Shown here one piece after another: positions 24,550-32,609 of a stretch of DNA of 64,000 nt; position 1 is the first letter of the stretch, and every line of letters starts with the position of its first letter. The notes below the pieces were generated by a model. The model was given only the letters and a program-made list of their open reading frames with translations. It ran no database searches and was not told the origin of the DNA. Source of the stretch: Gillisella vitis (GTDB lineage Bacteria; Pseudomonadota; Alphaproteobacteria; Rhizobiales; Rhizobiaceae); assembly GCF_021559775.1 (NCBI RefSeq), contig NZ_CP056047.1:2666001-2730000 (forward strand), in the 5' to 3' direction. The position numbers and the translations under genes are program-made.

Positions 24550-25038
24550 ATGCAGCGTCAAATTTCTCTCGCAGACGTCCCCGCCATGGTCGGGGAGGAA
24601 CTGGGCATATCCAAATGGATTACCGTCGATCAGACCATGATCGATGCCTTCGCCACGGCAACTGACGATCACCAGTTCATCCATACCGATCCCGAGCGCG
24701 CCAAGGCCGAAACGCCCTATGGCGGCACCATTGCTCATGGATTTCTGACGATCTCGCTGCTATCGGCAATGAATTACGATTGCCTGCCTGTGATCCGCGA
24801 ACAAACCATGGGGATCAATTACGGCTTTGAGAAAATCCGGCTGATGGCGCCGGTCCGCTCGGGAAAGCGGGTGCGGGGCCGCTTCGTGCTGGCCGGTGCC
24901 CGCTTTCGCGGCGCAGGCATGTTGATGACCACCTATGATGTCAGCGTCGAGATCGAAGAGGAGCGTAAACCGGCGCTCACCGCCATCTGGCAGACCATCA
25001 TCCAGTTCGATCCTGAAAACCGGCCAGAAGGGGTTTGA
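24550..25038 (+). CDS. MaoC-like (R)-specific enoyl-CoA hydratase
   Basis: A single hot-dog domain protein of 162 residues. The hydratase 2 motif is clear: a D-x4-H catalytic pair in ATDDHQFIHTDPERA followed by PYGGTIAHGFLTISLL. Such enzymes hydrate enoyl-CoA in fatty-acid or polyhydroxyalkanoate metabolism; the exact acyl substrate cannot be read. The stop lies two bases before the GTG start of the DUF2332 gene, so the two are probably co-transcribed. Confidence 0.88.
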   Translation: MQRQISLADVPAMVGEELGISKWITVDQTMIDAFATATDDHQFIHTDPERAKAETPYGGTIAHGFLTISLLSAMNYDCLPVIREQTMGINYGFEKIRLMAPVRSGKRVRGRFVLAGARFRGAGMLMTTYDVSVEIEEERKPALTAIWQTIIQFDPENRPEGV

Positions 25039-25039
25039 G

Positions 25040-26089
25040 GTGACGATCGATAGCTTACGGCATGCCCTCACCGATCAGGCCCGATCCTGTGATATCCTCG
25101 GGTCTCCTTTTACCGCAAGGCTGTGCCGGCTTGCCGCCGAGCGGCTGACGCCCGCAAGCGCCATTGGCGCGCGGCTGATCGATTGGCCGGGCGACATCAC
25201 GTCTGCGGGCGATTCCGTGCCGCTGCGGCTGGCGGGTACGCTGCATGCTTTGGTGTTGAGCAACGAAAGTCCTGATCTGGCCGCTGTCTATCCGCCTCAT
25301 GACGCCACCGATGATGCACTCTGGGCTGCGGTGGAAACCACCGTCCGCGACCATGAGGCCTTCATGCAGGCGCGGCTGAATTCTGCGCCACAGACCAATG
25401 AAGTGCGCCGGTCTGCCGCCCTTTTGCCGGGCTTCCTCACCATTGCCTCGCTGTTCGGCCTGCCATTGCGGCTGTCTGAGGTCGGTGCCAGCGCCGGGCT
25501 GAACCTGCAATGGGACCGCTATGCCTATCGGCTGGGCGAAACAAGCTGGGGCGATGGTTCGCAGGTTCTGCTGGCCCCCGACTGGCAAGGGCCGCCACCG
25601 CCATCCGCGACGATCACCGTTGAAGAGCGGGCGGGATGCGATCTGAACCCGCTCGATCCCGGCACGCCTGAGGATTGCGAACGGCTGTTTTCCTATATCT
25701 GGGCCGATCAAGCCGACCGGCTGGAGCGCACCAAAGCAGCCCTGGCACTGGCACGAAGCAACAATCTTTCCGTGGACCGCATGGATGCGATCGACTGGCT
25801 GAAGCAAAGGCTGGCTCCGTCTCATCCGGGCCAGATGCACGTCGTCTACCATTCCGTCGCCTGGCAATATCTTCCCGACACGCTGAAAGCCCAAGGCGAA
25901 GCGCTGATTGCTCAGGCCGGACAACGAGCCACAACCCAGGCTCCGCTTGCCCGTCTGCAAATGGAAGCGGATGGCCAGCGCGACGGCGCCAGCCTCACTC
26001 TGCAAATCTGGCCGGGCGGTGAGCGCCAGGAGATCGGCCGCGCTGATTTCCATGGTCGCTGGGTGAAATGGCAGGGCTGGAAGGCCTGA
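25040..26089 (+). CDS. DUF2332 family protein
   Basis: A protein of 349 residues of the uncharacterised DUF2332 family, recognised by segments such as RLSEVGASAGLNLQWDRYAY, LFSYIWADQADR and VVYHSVAWQYLP. The glycine-rich EVGASAGLNL stretch resembles the S-adenosylmethionine-binding loop of methyltransferases, which suggests but does not prove such a fold. The frame extends upstream inside the MaoC gene, but the GTG at 25040 directly follows that gene's stop and gives the normal length. Function unknown; the tight linkage to MaoC is the only contextual clue. Confidence 0.8.
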   Translation: MTIDSLRHALTDQARSCDILGSPFTARLCRLAAERLTPASAIGARLIDWPGDITSAGDSVPLRLAGTLHALVLSNESPDLAAVYPPHDATDDALWAAVETTVRDHEAFMQARLNSAPQTNEVRRSAALLPGFLTIASLFGLPLRLSEVGASAGLNLQWDRYAYRLGETSWGDGSQVLLAPDWQGPPPPSATITVEERAGCDLNPLDPGTPEDCERLFSYIWADQADRLERTKAALALARSNNLSVDRMDAIDWLKQRLAPSHPGQMHVVYHSVAWQYLPDTLKAQGEALIAQAGQRATTQAPLARLQMEADGQRDGASLTLQIWPGGERQEIGRADFHGRWVKWQGWKA

Positions 26090-26126
26090 TACGAAGAGTC
26101 ATTGAAAATGACACTTCGTATTCCCC

Positions 26127-26317
26127 TTTCGACTATCTCAAGCGCTTGATGCATTTGAGATAGTCGAAATCTCTTGAAAGCGAGGATGCGTCAGTATCTT
26201 CGAGCTTTGGTACAATAGAGTTTGTCAGGGAAAAGTGGAAACCGGTTTTCCCGAAAAGACAAACGAAAACAAGAGAATCGAGAGTCTGTCTGGTTCAATC
26301 TGAACCTGACAGACTCT
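26127..26317. repeat. Cluster of three intergenic hairpins between convergent genes
   Basis: Hairpin 1 has 15-base perfect arms (26127-26141 and 26155-26169, core TTCGACTATCTCAA). Hairpin 2 has arms TTTGTC/GACAAA (26221-26226, 26258-26263) and inner GGGAAAA/TTTTCCC. Hairpin 3 has arms AGAGTCTGTC (26281-26290) and GACAGACTCT (26308-26317) with inner TTCA/TGAA. They lie between the DUF2332 gene and the TRAP large subunit, where transcription from both sides must end. Hairpin 3 is an intact relative of the interrupted palindrome at 36176-36421. Confidence 0.8.
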
Positions 26318-26330
26318 AGGAACGCCACGC

Positions 26331-27845
26331 TCATTTAAAAGCTGGCGGCTGGCTGAGATCAATACCCGGCTTGGCGGCAGGCGCACCACCAAGCGAGGGT
26401 GGCGTGCCGAAATTCAGGCCGGGCGCACCGCTATCGCCGATGGGCGGCAGACTCATACCGCTCCCGGCACCAAAGCCGGGCACCTCGATTTTCACCGAAT
26501 TCAGATCGATATCCTTAGCTTTTTCCAGCCACATGGTGACGGATTGTGGCCAGAAAATCACCACCGCCACCAACAAAAGCTGCATGCCCACCCAGGGCAA
26601 GGCGCCGATATAGATATCGCGGGTCTTGACCTCTGGCGGAGCAACGCTGCGCAGATAAAACAGCGCAAAACCGAAGGGTGGATGCATGAAGCTGGTCTGC
26701 ATGTTGACGCACAGCAAAACACCGAACCAGATCAGATCGATGCCCAGCGATTGCGCCACCGGCGCCAGCATCGGGATGACGATGAAGGCAATTTCGAAGA
26801 AATCCAGGAAGAAGGCCAGCACGAAGACAAAGATATTGACAAAGACCAGGAAGCCCACCGGGCCTCCCGGCAGGCCCGACAGCATATGCTCGATCCAGCG
26901 CGAGCCATCCATGCCCTGGAACACCAGGCTGAAACAGGTGGAGCCAATCAGGATCATCACCACCATCGAGGTGATCGACATGGTGGATTGCATGGCTTGA
27001 CGGATCAGCGGCCACGTCAGCCGGCGATGCATGGCCGCCAGCACGGCGGCCCCGACCACGCCCAGGGCGCCTGCCTCCGTCGGCGTCGCCAATCCCATGA
27101 AGATCGTGCCAAGAACCAGAAAGATCAGCACGATGGAGGGCAACATGCCCGCCAGCACCTGACGGATCAGTCTCCAATCCAGGTCTCCACGCACTTCTTT
27201 GGGAAGCGGCGGCATGCTCGAAGGCTTGAAGATCGACATCAGGAAAATGAACAGCGTGAAAATCACCACTTGCAGGATCGATGGGCCGATAGCGCCCAGA
27301 TACATGTCACCGACGGAACGGCCCAGCTGATCGGCGAGAATGACCAGAACCAGAGAGGGCGGAATGAGCTGGGTGATCGTGCCAGACGCCGCAATAACCC
27401 CCGTGGCCAGCTTCGGATCGTAGCCATAGCGCAGCATGATCGGCAGCGAGATCATCCCCATGGTGATCACAGAGGCTGCTACCGTGCCGGTAATCGCCCC
27501 CAGAATGGCACCGACGGCAATCACCGCATAGGCGAGACCACCGGGAACGGCACCGAATAGCTTGCCGGTTCCCTCCAGAAGATCTTCCGCCAACCCGCAC
27601 CGTTCCAGAATGGCGCCCATCATGGTGAAGAAGGGGATGGCCAGCAGCAGATCGTTGGAGACGATCCCAAAAAACCGCAGCGGAATGGCCTGAAGAAACA
27701 CTTCGTTGAAATGGCCCGTGGCAATGCCGACCATGCCGAAGAACAAACCAACCGCCCCCAGCGAGAAGGCCACCGGAAAACCGAACAGCATGAACAGCAC
27801 CATGCCGAGAAACATGGCTGGCGGAATGATACCGAAATCGAACAT
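26331..27845 (-). CDS. TRAP transporter large permease (DctM/TakM-like)
   Basis: Integral membrane protein of 504 residues with about 12-13 hydrophobic segments, the sodium-coupled transport subunit of a tripartite ATP-independent periplasmic transporter. The segments GAILGAITGTVAASVITMG and GVIAASGTITQLIPPSLVLV are typical of the large subunit. The last 60 residues form a soluble Gly/Pro-rich tail (GFGAGSGMSLPP, then SLGGAPAAKPGIDLSQPP) that is unusual for the family. It starts 24 bases after the small permease and is co-transcribed with it. The matching TakP-like binding protein is probably the gene at 40944-42050. The substrate is probably an oxo- or hydroxy-carboxylate. Confidence 0.88.
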   Translation of the reverse strand: MFDFGIIPPAMFLGMVLFMLFGFPVAFSLGAVGLFFGMVGIATGHFNEVFLQAIPLRFFGIVSNDLLLAIPFFTMMGAILERCGLAEDLLEGTGKLFGAVPGGLAYAVIAVGAILGAITGTVAASVITMGMISLPIMLRYGYDPKLATGVIAASGTITQLIPPSLVLVILADQLGRSVGDMYLGAIGPSILQVVIFTLFIFLMSIFKPSSMPPLPKEVRGDLDWRLIRQVLAGMLPSIVLIFLVLGTIFMGLATPTEAGALGVVGAAVLAAMHRRLTWPLIRQAMQSTMSITSMVVMILIGSTCFSLVFQGMDGSRWIEHMLSGLPGGPVGFLVFVNIFVFVLAFFLDFFEIAFIVIPMLAPVAQSLGIDLIWFGVLLCVNMQTSFMHPPFGFALFYLRSVAPPEVKTRDIYIGALPWVGMQLLLVAVVIFWPQSVTMWLEKAKDIDLNSVKIEVPGFGAGSGMSLPPIGDSGAPGLNFGTPPSLGGAPAAKPGIDLSQPPAFK

Positions 27846-27869
27846 GGACCTGTCCCCCAGGCTATTATT

Positions 27870-28409
27870 TTATTGCAGCGGCTTTTCGTAGCGCACGTCG
27901 ATATGCAGGTGTCCCGTCAGCGCAGCGATGCGCTTCACCATTTCCGACAGGCCCTGCAACACCAGAAGCCCGAATCCGGCAACCAGAATAAGCTTGACCG
28001 GCCAGCGGATCAGGCCACCGGCATTGGCCGACATTTCGCCCTGCTGATAGGAAAGCCAGAAAAACGGCCAGCACAGCCAGGTCAGATAGATGCAAACCGG
28101 AAGCAGAAAAAACACGATGCCGATCAGGTCGATCCACAAGCGTTTGCGCTCGGAGACCGCGCCATAAATCAGGTCAACCCGCACATGGCCGTTCTGGCGC
28201 AATGTATGGGCAGCTCCCAGCACAACGACATAGGCAAAGAGATACCATTGGATCTCCAACCAGCCATTGGAACTGATATTGAAAAGATATCGGATGATCG
28301 CATTGGCCGCGCTGATCAGGCAGCACAGCAGCACCAGATATTCCGCCACCCGGCCAACGACTTCGCTCAGCGTGTCGATAGCCCGGCTCCACCCTAGCAA
28401 AACAGCCAT
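27870..28409 (-). CDS. TRAP transporter small permease (DctQ/TakQ-like)
   Basis: A four-helix membrane protein of 179 residues, the small subunit that pairs with DctM and docks the binding protein. The motif EIQWYLFAYVVVLGAAHTLRQNGHVRVDLIY is the DctQ signature (central part WYLFAYVVVLGAAHTLR). GGGAGG lies nine bases before the ATG. It is the first gene of the QM pair, with no binding protein upstream; instead a divergent oxidase-subunit gene starts 265 bases away. Confidence 0.88.
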   Translation of the reverse strand: MAVLLGWSRAIDTLSEVVGRVAEYLVLLCCLISAANAIIRYLFNISSNGWLEIQWYLFAYVVVLGAAHTLRQNGHVRVDLIYGAVSERKRLWIDLIGIVFFLLPVCIYLTWLCWPFFWLSYQQGEMSANAGGLIRWPVKLILVAGFGLLVLQGLSEMVKRIAALTGHLHIDVRYEKPLQ

Positions 28410-28673
28410 ATAAGCCTCCCAGCTCCTTATTTTGCTTAGAACAAGGCGTCGGCACGCGCAACCGGGTGGCGGCCTCCATGCACCGGATTACTGGGACTTT
28501 GGCCTGGAAAGCCTGTCAAGTTCGCCTAAAGTTCTACGGCATGATACGTTTCATCAAGCGAATGATGCTGTAGCATTTTAAATTTGCCGCATAATTTTCT
28601 CTTTAAAAGCAGTTCCGGTTTTAAGAATTATGCGGTAGCCTGTGGGAAATACACGCTTTTGGGGAGTAAGAGC

Positions 28674-28898
28674 ATGAGCGAAGACCATTCCGGCCCGGTC
28701 GAAACGGGCGCCTCGATGGATTATCCCGCCCACGAACGGACCTATGACAGTTTCATAGCCGCCTCGAAATATGGCACAGCCATTCTCGTGGCGCTGATGA
28801 TCGGCATGGCCGCCGGATTTTTCACCACAGCCGGATTCCTGGGGGGCATTCTGGTGTTCCTGATCTTCAGCGTCATCGGCGTCTTTATGATGCGGTAA
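28674..28898 (+). CDS. aa3-type cytochrome c oxidase subunit IV
   Basis: A small membrane protein of 74 residues: a hydrophilic N-terminus containing MDYPAHERTYDSFI, typical of the bacterial aa3 oxidase subunit IV family, then one or two hydrophobic stretches (residues 37-72). This accessory subunit sits beside subunits I-III in alphaproteobacterial oxidases. The frame is open from 28584, but the ATG at 28674, after GGGGAGTAAG, gives the family start. It is monocistronic and ends at a strong bidirectional terminator. Confidence 0.85.
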   Translation: MSEDHSGPVETGASMDYPAHERTYDSFIAASKYGTAILVALMIGMAAGFFTTAGFLGGILVFLIFSVIGVFMMR

Positions 28899-28924
28899 AC
28901 CGCGATTGCCAATCTCCAGAACTG

Positions 28925-28949
28925 AAAAGGCCGGCAATGCCGGCCTTTT
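28925..28949. terminator. Bidirectional rho-independent terminator
   Basis: Perfect 11-base arms AAAAGGCCGGC (28925-28935) and GCCGGCCTTTT (28939-28949) around AAT. The flanking A and T runs serve both the oxidase subunit gene (+) and the TPR gene (-), which converge here. Confidence 0.9.
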
Positions 28950-28973
28950 GTATCGAACTGAGTAGAAGCTGCT

Positions 28974-29867
28974 TCAGCTTGTCGAGCCGCGTGTCCGGGC
29001 AAGACCATCGCGGGCGGGCGTGTATTTTCCATCCAGGCTCAAGGCATGGGCGTAGGACTTGGCAGCCTTGACCTTGTCGCCGCGCCGCTCATAGACCAGG
29101 GCCTGATTGGCCCAGGATTCAGCCAGCTTCGGGTTCATGTCGATGGCATGGTTGAAATCGGCAAAGGCGTTTTCATCGTCGTTCAGCGCCAGATAGCTCA
29201 CGCCACGACCGTTGTAAGGCTCAGGCGCATTCGGTGACAGTGAGAGCGCCTTGGAAAAATCGTCGATCGCCTTATCGTGCTGGCCGCGCAACTGGAAGAT
29301 CAGACCGCGATTGTGATAGGCGCGGCCATCGGTGGTATCCAGCTCGATTGCCTTGGAGAAATCCTGAAATGCCTCATCCACCCGGCCCGCTTGGCGGTAG
29401 ATATTGCCACGGCCGATATAGGCGACATCATAGCTGCTATTGATCTTCAGGGCAGCGGTATAATCATTGGCAGCTTCGACCGGCTTGCCCATGTTGCGAT
29501 AGACAAGGGCGCGGTTGGCATAGGCCTGGTAGAAATTCGGGTTGAGTTGCAGCGCGGTGTTGAAATCCGCCAGCGCCTTCTGGAATTCGCCAGCCCGGCC
29601 ATAGGCAGAGCCCCGCACGTTATAGCCGCCTGGGTCGCGTGGATTGGCGGCGATCACCGACGACAGCGAGGAAATATTTTCCTTCGAACCCTGATCGCGG
29701 TCAATACTGATCATGTCGCTTGACTGGTTGGTGGATTGGCATCCGGAAAGCGTCAGCATGGCGGTGAGGCCGAGAGCCAGCATGTAGCAGCCTTTGCCGC
29801 GCATAGTAGCCCCCAGGCGACCGGCTGTTATGCCGGTGTTGAAAACCTTATCGACCATTGGCGTCAT
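28974..29867 (-). CDS. TPR-repeat lipoprotein
   Basis: A protein of up to 297 residues. A lipoprotein signal peptide with the lipobox LTLSGC is followed by about six tandem tetratricopeptide repeats (patterns such as NPNFYQAYANRALVYRNMG and DVAYIGRGNIYRQAGR). It is probably anchored in the outer or inner membrane and acts as a scaffold, as NlpI does. An internal ATG at 29804 (MRGKGCYMLALGL) gives a signal peptide of more usual length and has GGGGGC upstream, so either start is possible. Client proteins are unknown. Confidence 0.82.
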   Translation of the reverse strand: MTPMVDKVFNTGITAGRLGATMRGKGCYMLALGLTAMLTLSGCQSTNQSSDMISIDRDQGSKENISSLSSVIAANPRDPGGYNVRGSAYGRAGEFQKALADFNTALQLNPNFYQAYANRALVYRNMGKPVEAANDYTAALKINSSYDVAYIGRGNIYRQAGRVDEAFQDFSKAIELDTTDGRAYHNRGLIFQLRGQHDKAIDDFSKALSLSPNAPEPYNGRGVSYLALNDDENAFADFNHAIDMNPKLAESWANQALVYERRGDKVKAAKSYAHALSLDGKYTPARDGLARTRGSTS

Positions 29868-30086
29868 GCTTTCCGTTCCACCTGTTCAAAACCTCGGACT
29901 ATGCCGAAACTGGAGAGGAAACGCCGAAGCGTTCCTAAAGTTCTGTCCACTCAACAAAACTTTATCTGGAGACGTGTCTATTCCGAGACCTGTTTATCCC
30001 GAAACTTGGCTTACATCCGAATGCAGCCGGTTTCCACCGCGCAAATGCAAAAACCACATCATTCCAGCAATTTGCGGCCTTTTATA

Positions 30087-30132
30087 GCATCGGACCGAAA
30101 AGTAGAAACCGGTTTCGGGATAAATCCGATAC
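30087..30132. repeat. Dispersed intergenic palindrome
   Basis: Arms ATCGGA (30089-30094) and TCCGAT (30125-30130) enclose an inner GAAACCGGTTTC palindrome. It is nearly identical to the copy between glgB and glgC at 17801-17846, showing a family of repeated elements. Confidence 0.75.
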
Positions 30133-30245
30133 GACACCAAAATTTTGTGACAGCGCGCCGGCCCCACGTCCTGAATGAGGCTATAGGTCAGCCACGGACA
30201 TCATTATGCAGTCTGCCGGTCCGCCCATCATAGAAAATTTAACAC

Positions 30246-30278
30246 GAAAAAGCGGCCGCGAACTTGATCGCTGCCGCT
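30246..30278 (-). terminator. Rho-independent terminator of rpsU
   Basis: Read on the minus strand, AGCGGC and GCCGCT close a stem, extended by GCG/CGC across one mismatch, with an eight-base loop and a run of five T. It lies 45 bases beyond the rpsU stop. Confidence 0.75.
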
Positions 30279-30322
30279 CAATCGGATCATGTCGCGCTTT
30301 GAAAAAGCGCGGGAAACGTCAA

Positions 30323-30562
30323 TCAGCGGCTGCCGAATGCCGGACGCGGCGGAGCGGCAATCAGGCCTTCGCGCTGCATCTTCTTGCGGGCCAGCTTGCG
30401 AACGCGGCGAACGGCTTCAGCCTTTTCGCGCGCGCGCTTTTGCGACGGCTTTTCATAATAGTCACGCATTTTCATTTCACGGAAGATGCCTTCGCGCTGC
30501 ATCTTCTTCTTCAAGGCGCGAAGCGCCTGATCAACGTTGTTATCGCGGACAAGTACCTGCAC
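30323..30562 (-). CDS. rpsU: 30S ribosomal protein S21
   Basis: A 79-residue very basic protein beginning [20 protein letters not shown] (the first V is read as Met), unmistakably S21, a small-subunit protein that helps mRNA base-pair with 16S rRNA. It starts with GTG at 30562, preceded by AAAGGAACGG; an ATG start is not available without a very long extension. The phrase KKMQREG occurs twice (about residues 20-25 and 61-66) and is also repeated at DNA level. The C-terminal tail [11 protein letters not shown] extends beyond the E. coli length, as usual in Rhizobiales. Confidence 0.95.
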   Translation of the reverse strand: MQVLVRDNNVDQALRALKKKMQREGIFREMKMRDYYEKPSQKRAREKAEAVRRVRKLARKKMQREGLIAAPPRPAFGSR

Positions 30563-31018
30563 GTCGAATCCCGTTCCTTTGGTTTGTGATCGTTTTCCGC
30601 CGGGACACGAATTCTGCCGAACCATGCCTTTCACGGACCAAAAAAGAGTGTTCCGCTGGCCCGCAGGACCAGCGATTAGGGAGCGCCAATAACAGATCGG
30701 ACTTTCGAAGTCCAGACTGCAAGTGCCGCTGCCCAAAAAAATCCGCAGCCAAGCGGCACCGTCTTGCAAAACATCACCCCTATGCGCATCTCCATCTGTT
30801 GCTGCAAGATATTCGCCATGTGTCGAAAGACGGATAGAAGCGTGTCGCAAAGAAAGGGACATCGCGCATATCGATCTGTCACAGCTTTTTAGACCTGTGC
30901 TGACGCTGGATTGAAAGCCGGTCGGAATTTCTTCCCGTTTCTGACATAAGTCAGGATCTACACCCTGCGATCCGTCGTAGAGCAAGCAGCCAGACCTCGC
31001 CTGAAGGAGACGATAGGA
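30563..31018. other. Divergent intergenic region between rpsU and soxB
   Basis: About 456 bases containing the rpsU and soxB promoters. A modest stem GCTGG/CCAGC lies at 30655-30673. Small frames here do not look coding. A strong ribosome site (GAAGGAG) precedes soxB. Confidence 0.45.
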
Positions 31019-32272
31019 ATGCGCAAATATTCGGTTTTTGCCGTAGCCCGCGAAGCGCTTCGCGCCCATACCGGCTGGAGTGCGCAATGGACATCGCCAG
31101 AGCCACGCAAATCCTATGATGTCATTATTATTGGCGGTGGCGGCCATGGTCTGGGGGCTGCTTATTATCTGGCCAAGGAACATGGCATCACCAATATTGC
31201 CGTGATTGAAAAAAGCTGGATTGGCGGCGGCAACACCGGGCGCAACACCACCATTATTCGCTCCAACTATCTCTATGAAGAGAGCATGGACATTTACGAG
31301 CACTCCCTGAAACTCTGGGAGGGCTTGAGCCAGGAGCTTAATTACAATGTGATGTATTCGGCCCGTGGCGTGATGATGCTGTCGCACAATGTGCATGACA
31401 AGCAGAGTTTTAAGCGCCATGTTCATGCCAACACGCTCTATGGCATTGATAATGAGTGGCTGACGCCGGAACAGGCTAAGGCCTTCTGTCCGCCGCTGGA
31501 TATTGCCAAAACCGCCCGCTACCCCATCAATGGAGCCGCCCTGCAACGGCGCGGCGGCACGGCCCGCCATGATGCCGTGGCTTGGGGCTATGCCCGCGCA
31601 GCCTCTGATCGCGGTGTGCATATCATTCAAAATTGCGAAGTGACGGGTATTCGCCGGGGAGCAAGTGGTGAAGTCACGGGTGTTGATACCTCCAAGGGCT
31701 TTATAGGTGCCAAGAAAATCGGTGTTTCTGCCTCCGGCCATAATTCCATGGTGATGGGCATGGCAGATGTGCGCCTGCCGATTCATTCCACGCCGTTGCA
31801 GGCGCTGGTGTCGGAGCCGCTGAAGCCGATTTTCCCCTGCGTGGTGATGTCCAACACCGTGCATGCCTATCTCTCGCAATCCGATAAGGGCGAGTTGGTG
31901 ATTGGGGCTGGCACCGACCAGTATAATTCCTATTCCCAGACAGGCGGCCTGCAAATCATCACCCACACGCTGGATGCGATTTGCGAGCTGTTCCCCATCT
32001 TCCGCCGCGTCAAGATGATGCGCCAGTGGGGCGGGATTACTGATAACACCGCCGACCGCTCGCCCATCCAGAGCGTAACCCCCGTGCCAAACCTGTTTGT
32101 CAATTGCGGCTGGGGTACGGGCGGCTTCAAGGCCACACCGGGCTCTGCCAATCTGTTTGCCCATCTGATTGCCAAGGGCGAACCGCATGCGCTGGCCAAG
32201 GGCCTGACGCTGGATCGGTTCCGCACCGGGCGATTGATTGATGAGGCGGCAGCCGCCGCCGTGGCACACTAG
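31019..32272 (+). CDS. soxB: Sarcosine oxidase beta subunit
   Basis: Flavoprotein of 417 residues of heterotetrameric sarcosine oxidase, which oxidatively demethylates sarcosine to glycine with transfer of the one-carbon unit to tetrahydrofolate. The FAD-binding dinucleotide fold ([20 protein letters not shown]) begins near residue 37, and [17 protein letters not shown] matches the family. The GGTARHDAV segment is in the region of the histidine to which FMN is covalently bound in known enzymes. It is the first gene of soxBDAG; soxD starts 16 bases after its stop. Confidence 0.95.
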   Translation: MRKYSVFAVAREALRAHTGWSAQWTSPEPRKSYDVIIIGGGGHGLGAAYYLAKEHGITNIAVIEKSWIGGGNTGRNTTIIRSNYLYEESMDIYEHSLKLWEGLSQELNYNVMYSARGVMMLSHNVHDKQSFKRHVHANTLYGIDNEWLTPEQAKAFCPPLDIAKTARYPINGAALQRRGGTARHDAVAWGYARAASDRGVHIIQNCEVTGIRRGASGEVTGVDTSKGFIGAKKIGVSASGHNSMVMGMADVRLPIHSTPLQALVSEPLKPIFPCVVMSNTVHAYLSQSDKGELVIGAGTDQYNSYSQTGGLQIITHTLDAICELFPIFRRVKMMRQWGGITDNTADRSPIQSVTPVPNLFVNCGWGTGGFKATPGSANLFAHLIAKGEPHALAKGLTLDRFRTGRLIDEAAAAAVAH

Positions 32273-32288
32273 AAAGGGATTGAGAAAA

Positions 32289-32609
32289 ATGCTGTTGATC
32301 AAATGTCCCTATTGTCAGGAAGAGCGGTCCGAGCTGGAATTTCACGGCGCAGGCGAGGCGCATATTGTGCGGCCAGCCAATATTGCCGAGATTTCTGATG
32401 AGGAATTCGAAGCCTTCTTTTTCTTACGCGATAACCCCAAGGGCATCATCTTTGAGCGCTGGCGGCACCTGCATGGCTGCGGGCGGTTTTTCAATGCCGT
32501 GCGCGATACCGTCAGCGACAAGTTTTTGCTGACCTATAAGGCAGGTGAAGCCAAGCCGGATGATGCAGCCGTGCAAGCCCTCATCGACAACAAGGGAGCT
32601 GCGCAATGA
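32289..32609 (+). CDS. soxD: Sarcosine oxidase delta subunit
   Basis: A small subunit of 106 residues with the zinc-binding pattern CPYC (residues 6-9) and a later HLHGCGRFF providing the remaining ligands. The frame extends upstream into soxB, but the ATG at 32289 gives the family N-terminus MLLIKCPYC. Its stop overlaps the soxA start by four bases (ATGA), so assembly partners are translationally coupled. Confidence 0.95.
   Translation: MLLIKCPYCQEERSELEFHGAGEAHIVRPANIAEISDEEFEAFFFLRDNPKGIIFERWRHLHGCGRFFNAVRDTVSDKFLLTYKAGEAKPDDAAVQALIDNKGAAQ

Larger units (their letters stand above)
29868..30322. other. Intergenic region between the TPR gene and rpsU
   Basis: About 455 bases with no convincing gene. 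It holds a short palindrome (30087-30132), the rpsU terminator (30246-30278) and a further stem CGCGCTTT/AAAGCGCG (30293-30311). The remainder has no recognised feature. Confidence 0.5.

Noticed and set aside
26544..27560. Plus-strand frame rich in His, Gln and Asp opposite the TRAP permease
   Set aside because: Looks like a metal-binding protein at first sight but is the complement of hydrophobic codons in the real membrane gene.
29736..30233. Frame upstream of the TPR gene
   Set aside because: Partly antisense to the lipoprotein signal region and running through a repeat; no coding character.
30323..32302. Open frame of 659 codons on the minus strand ending in S21
   Set aside because: Only the last 79 codons (rpsU) are real; the rest runs antisense to soxB and through the intergenic region.
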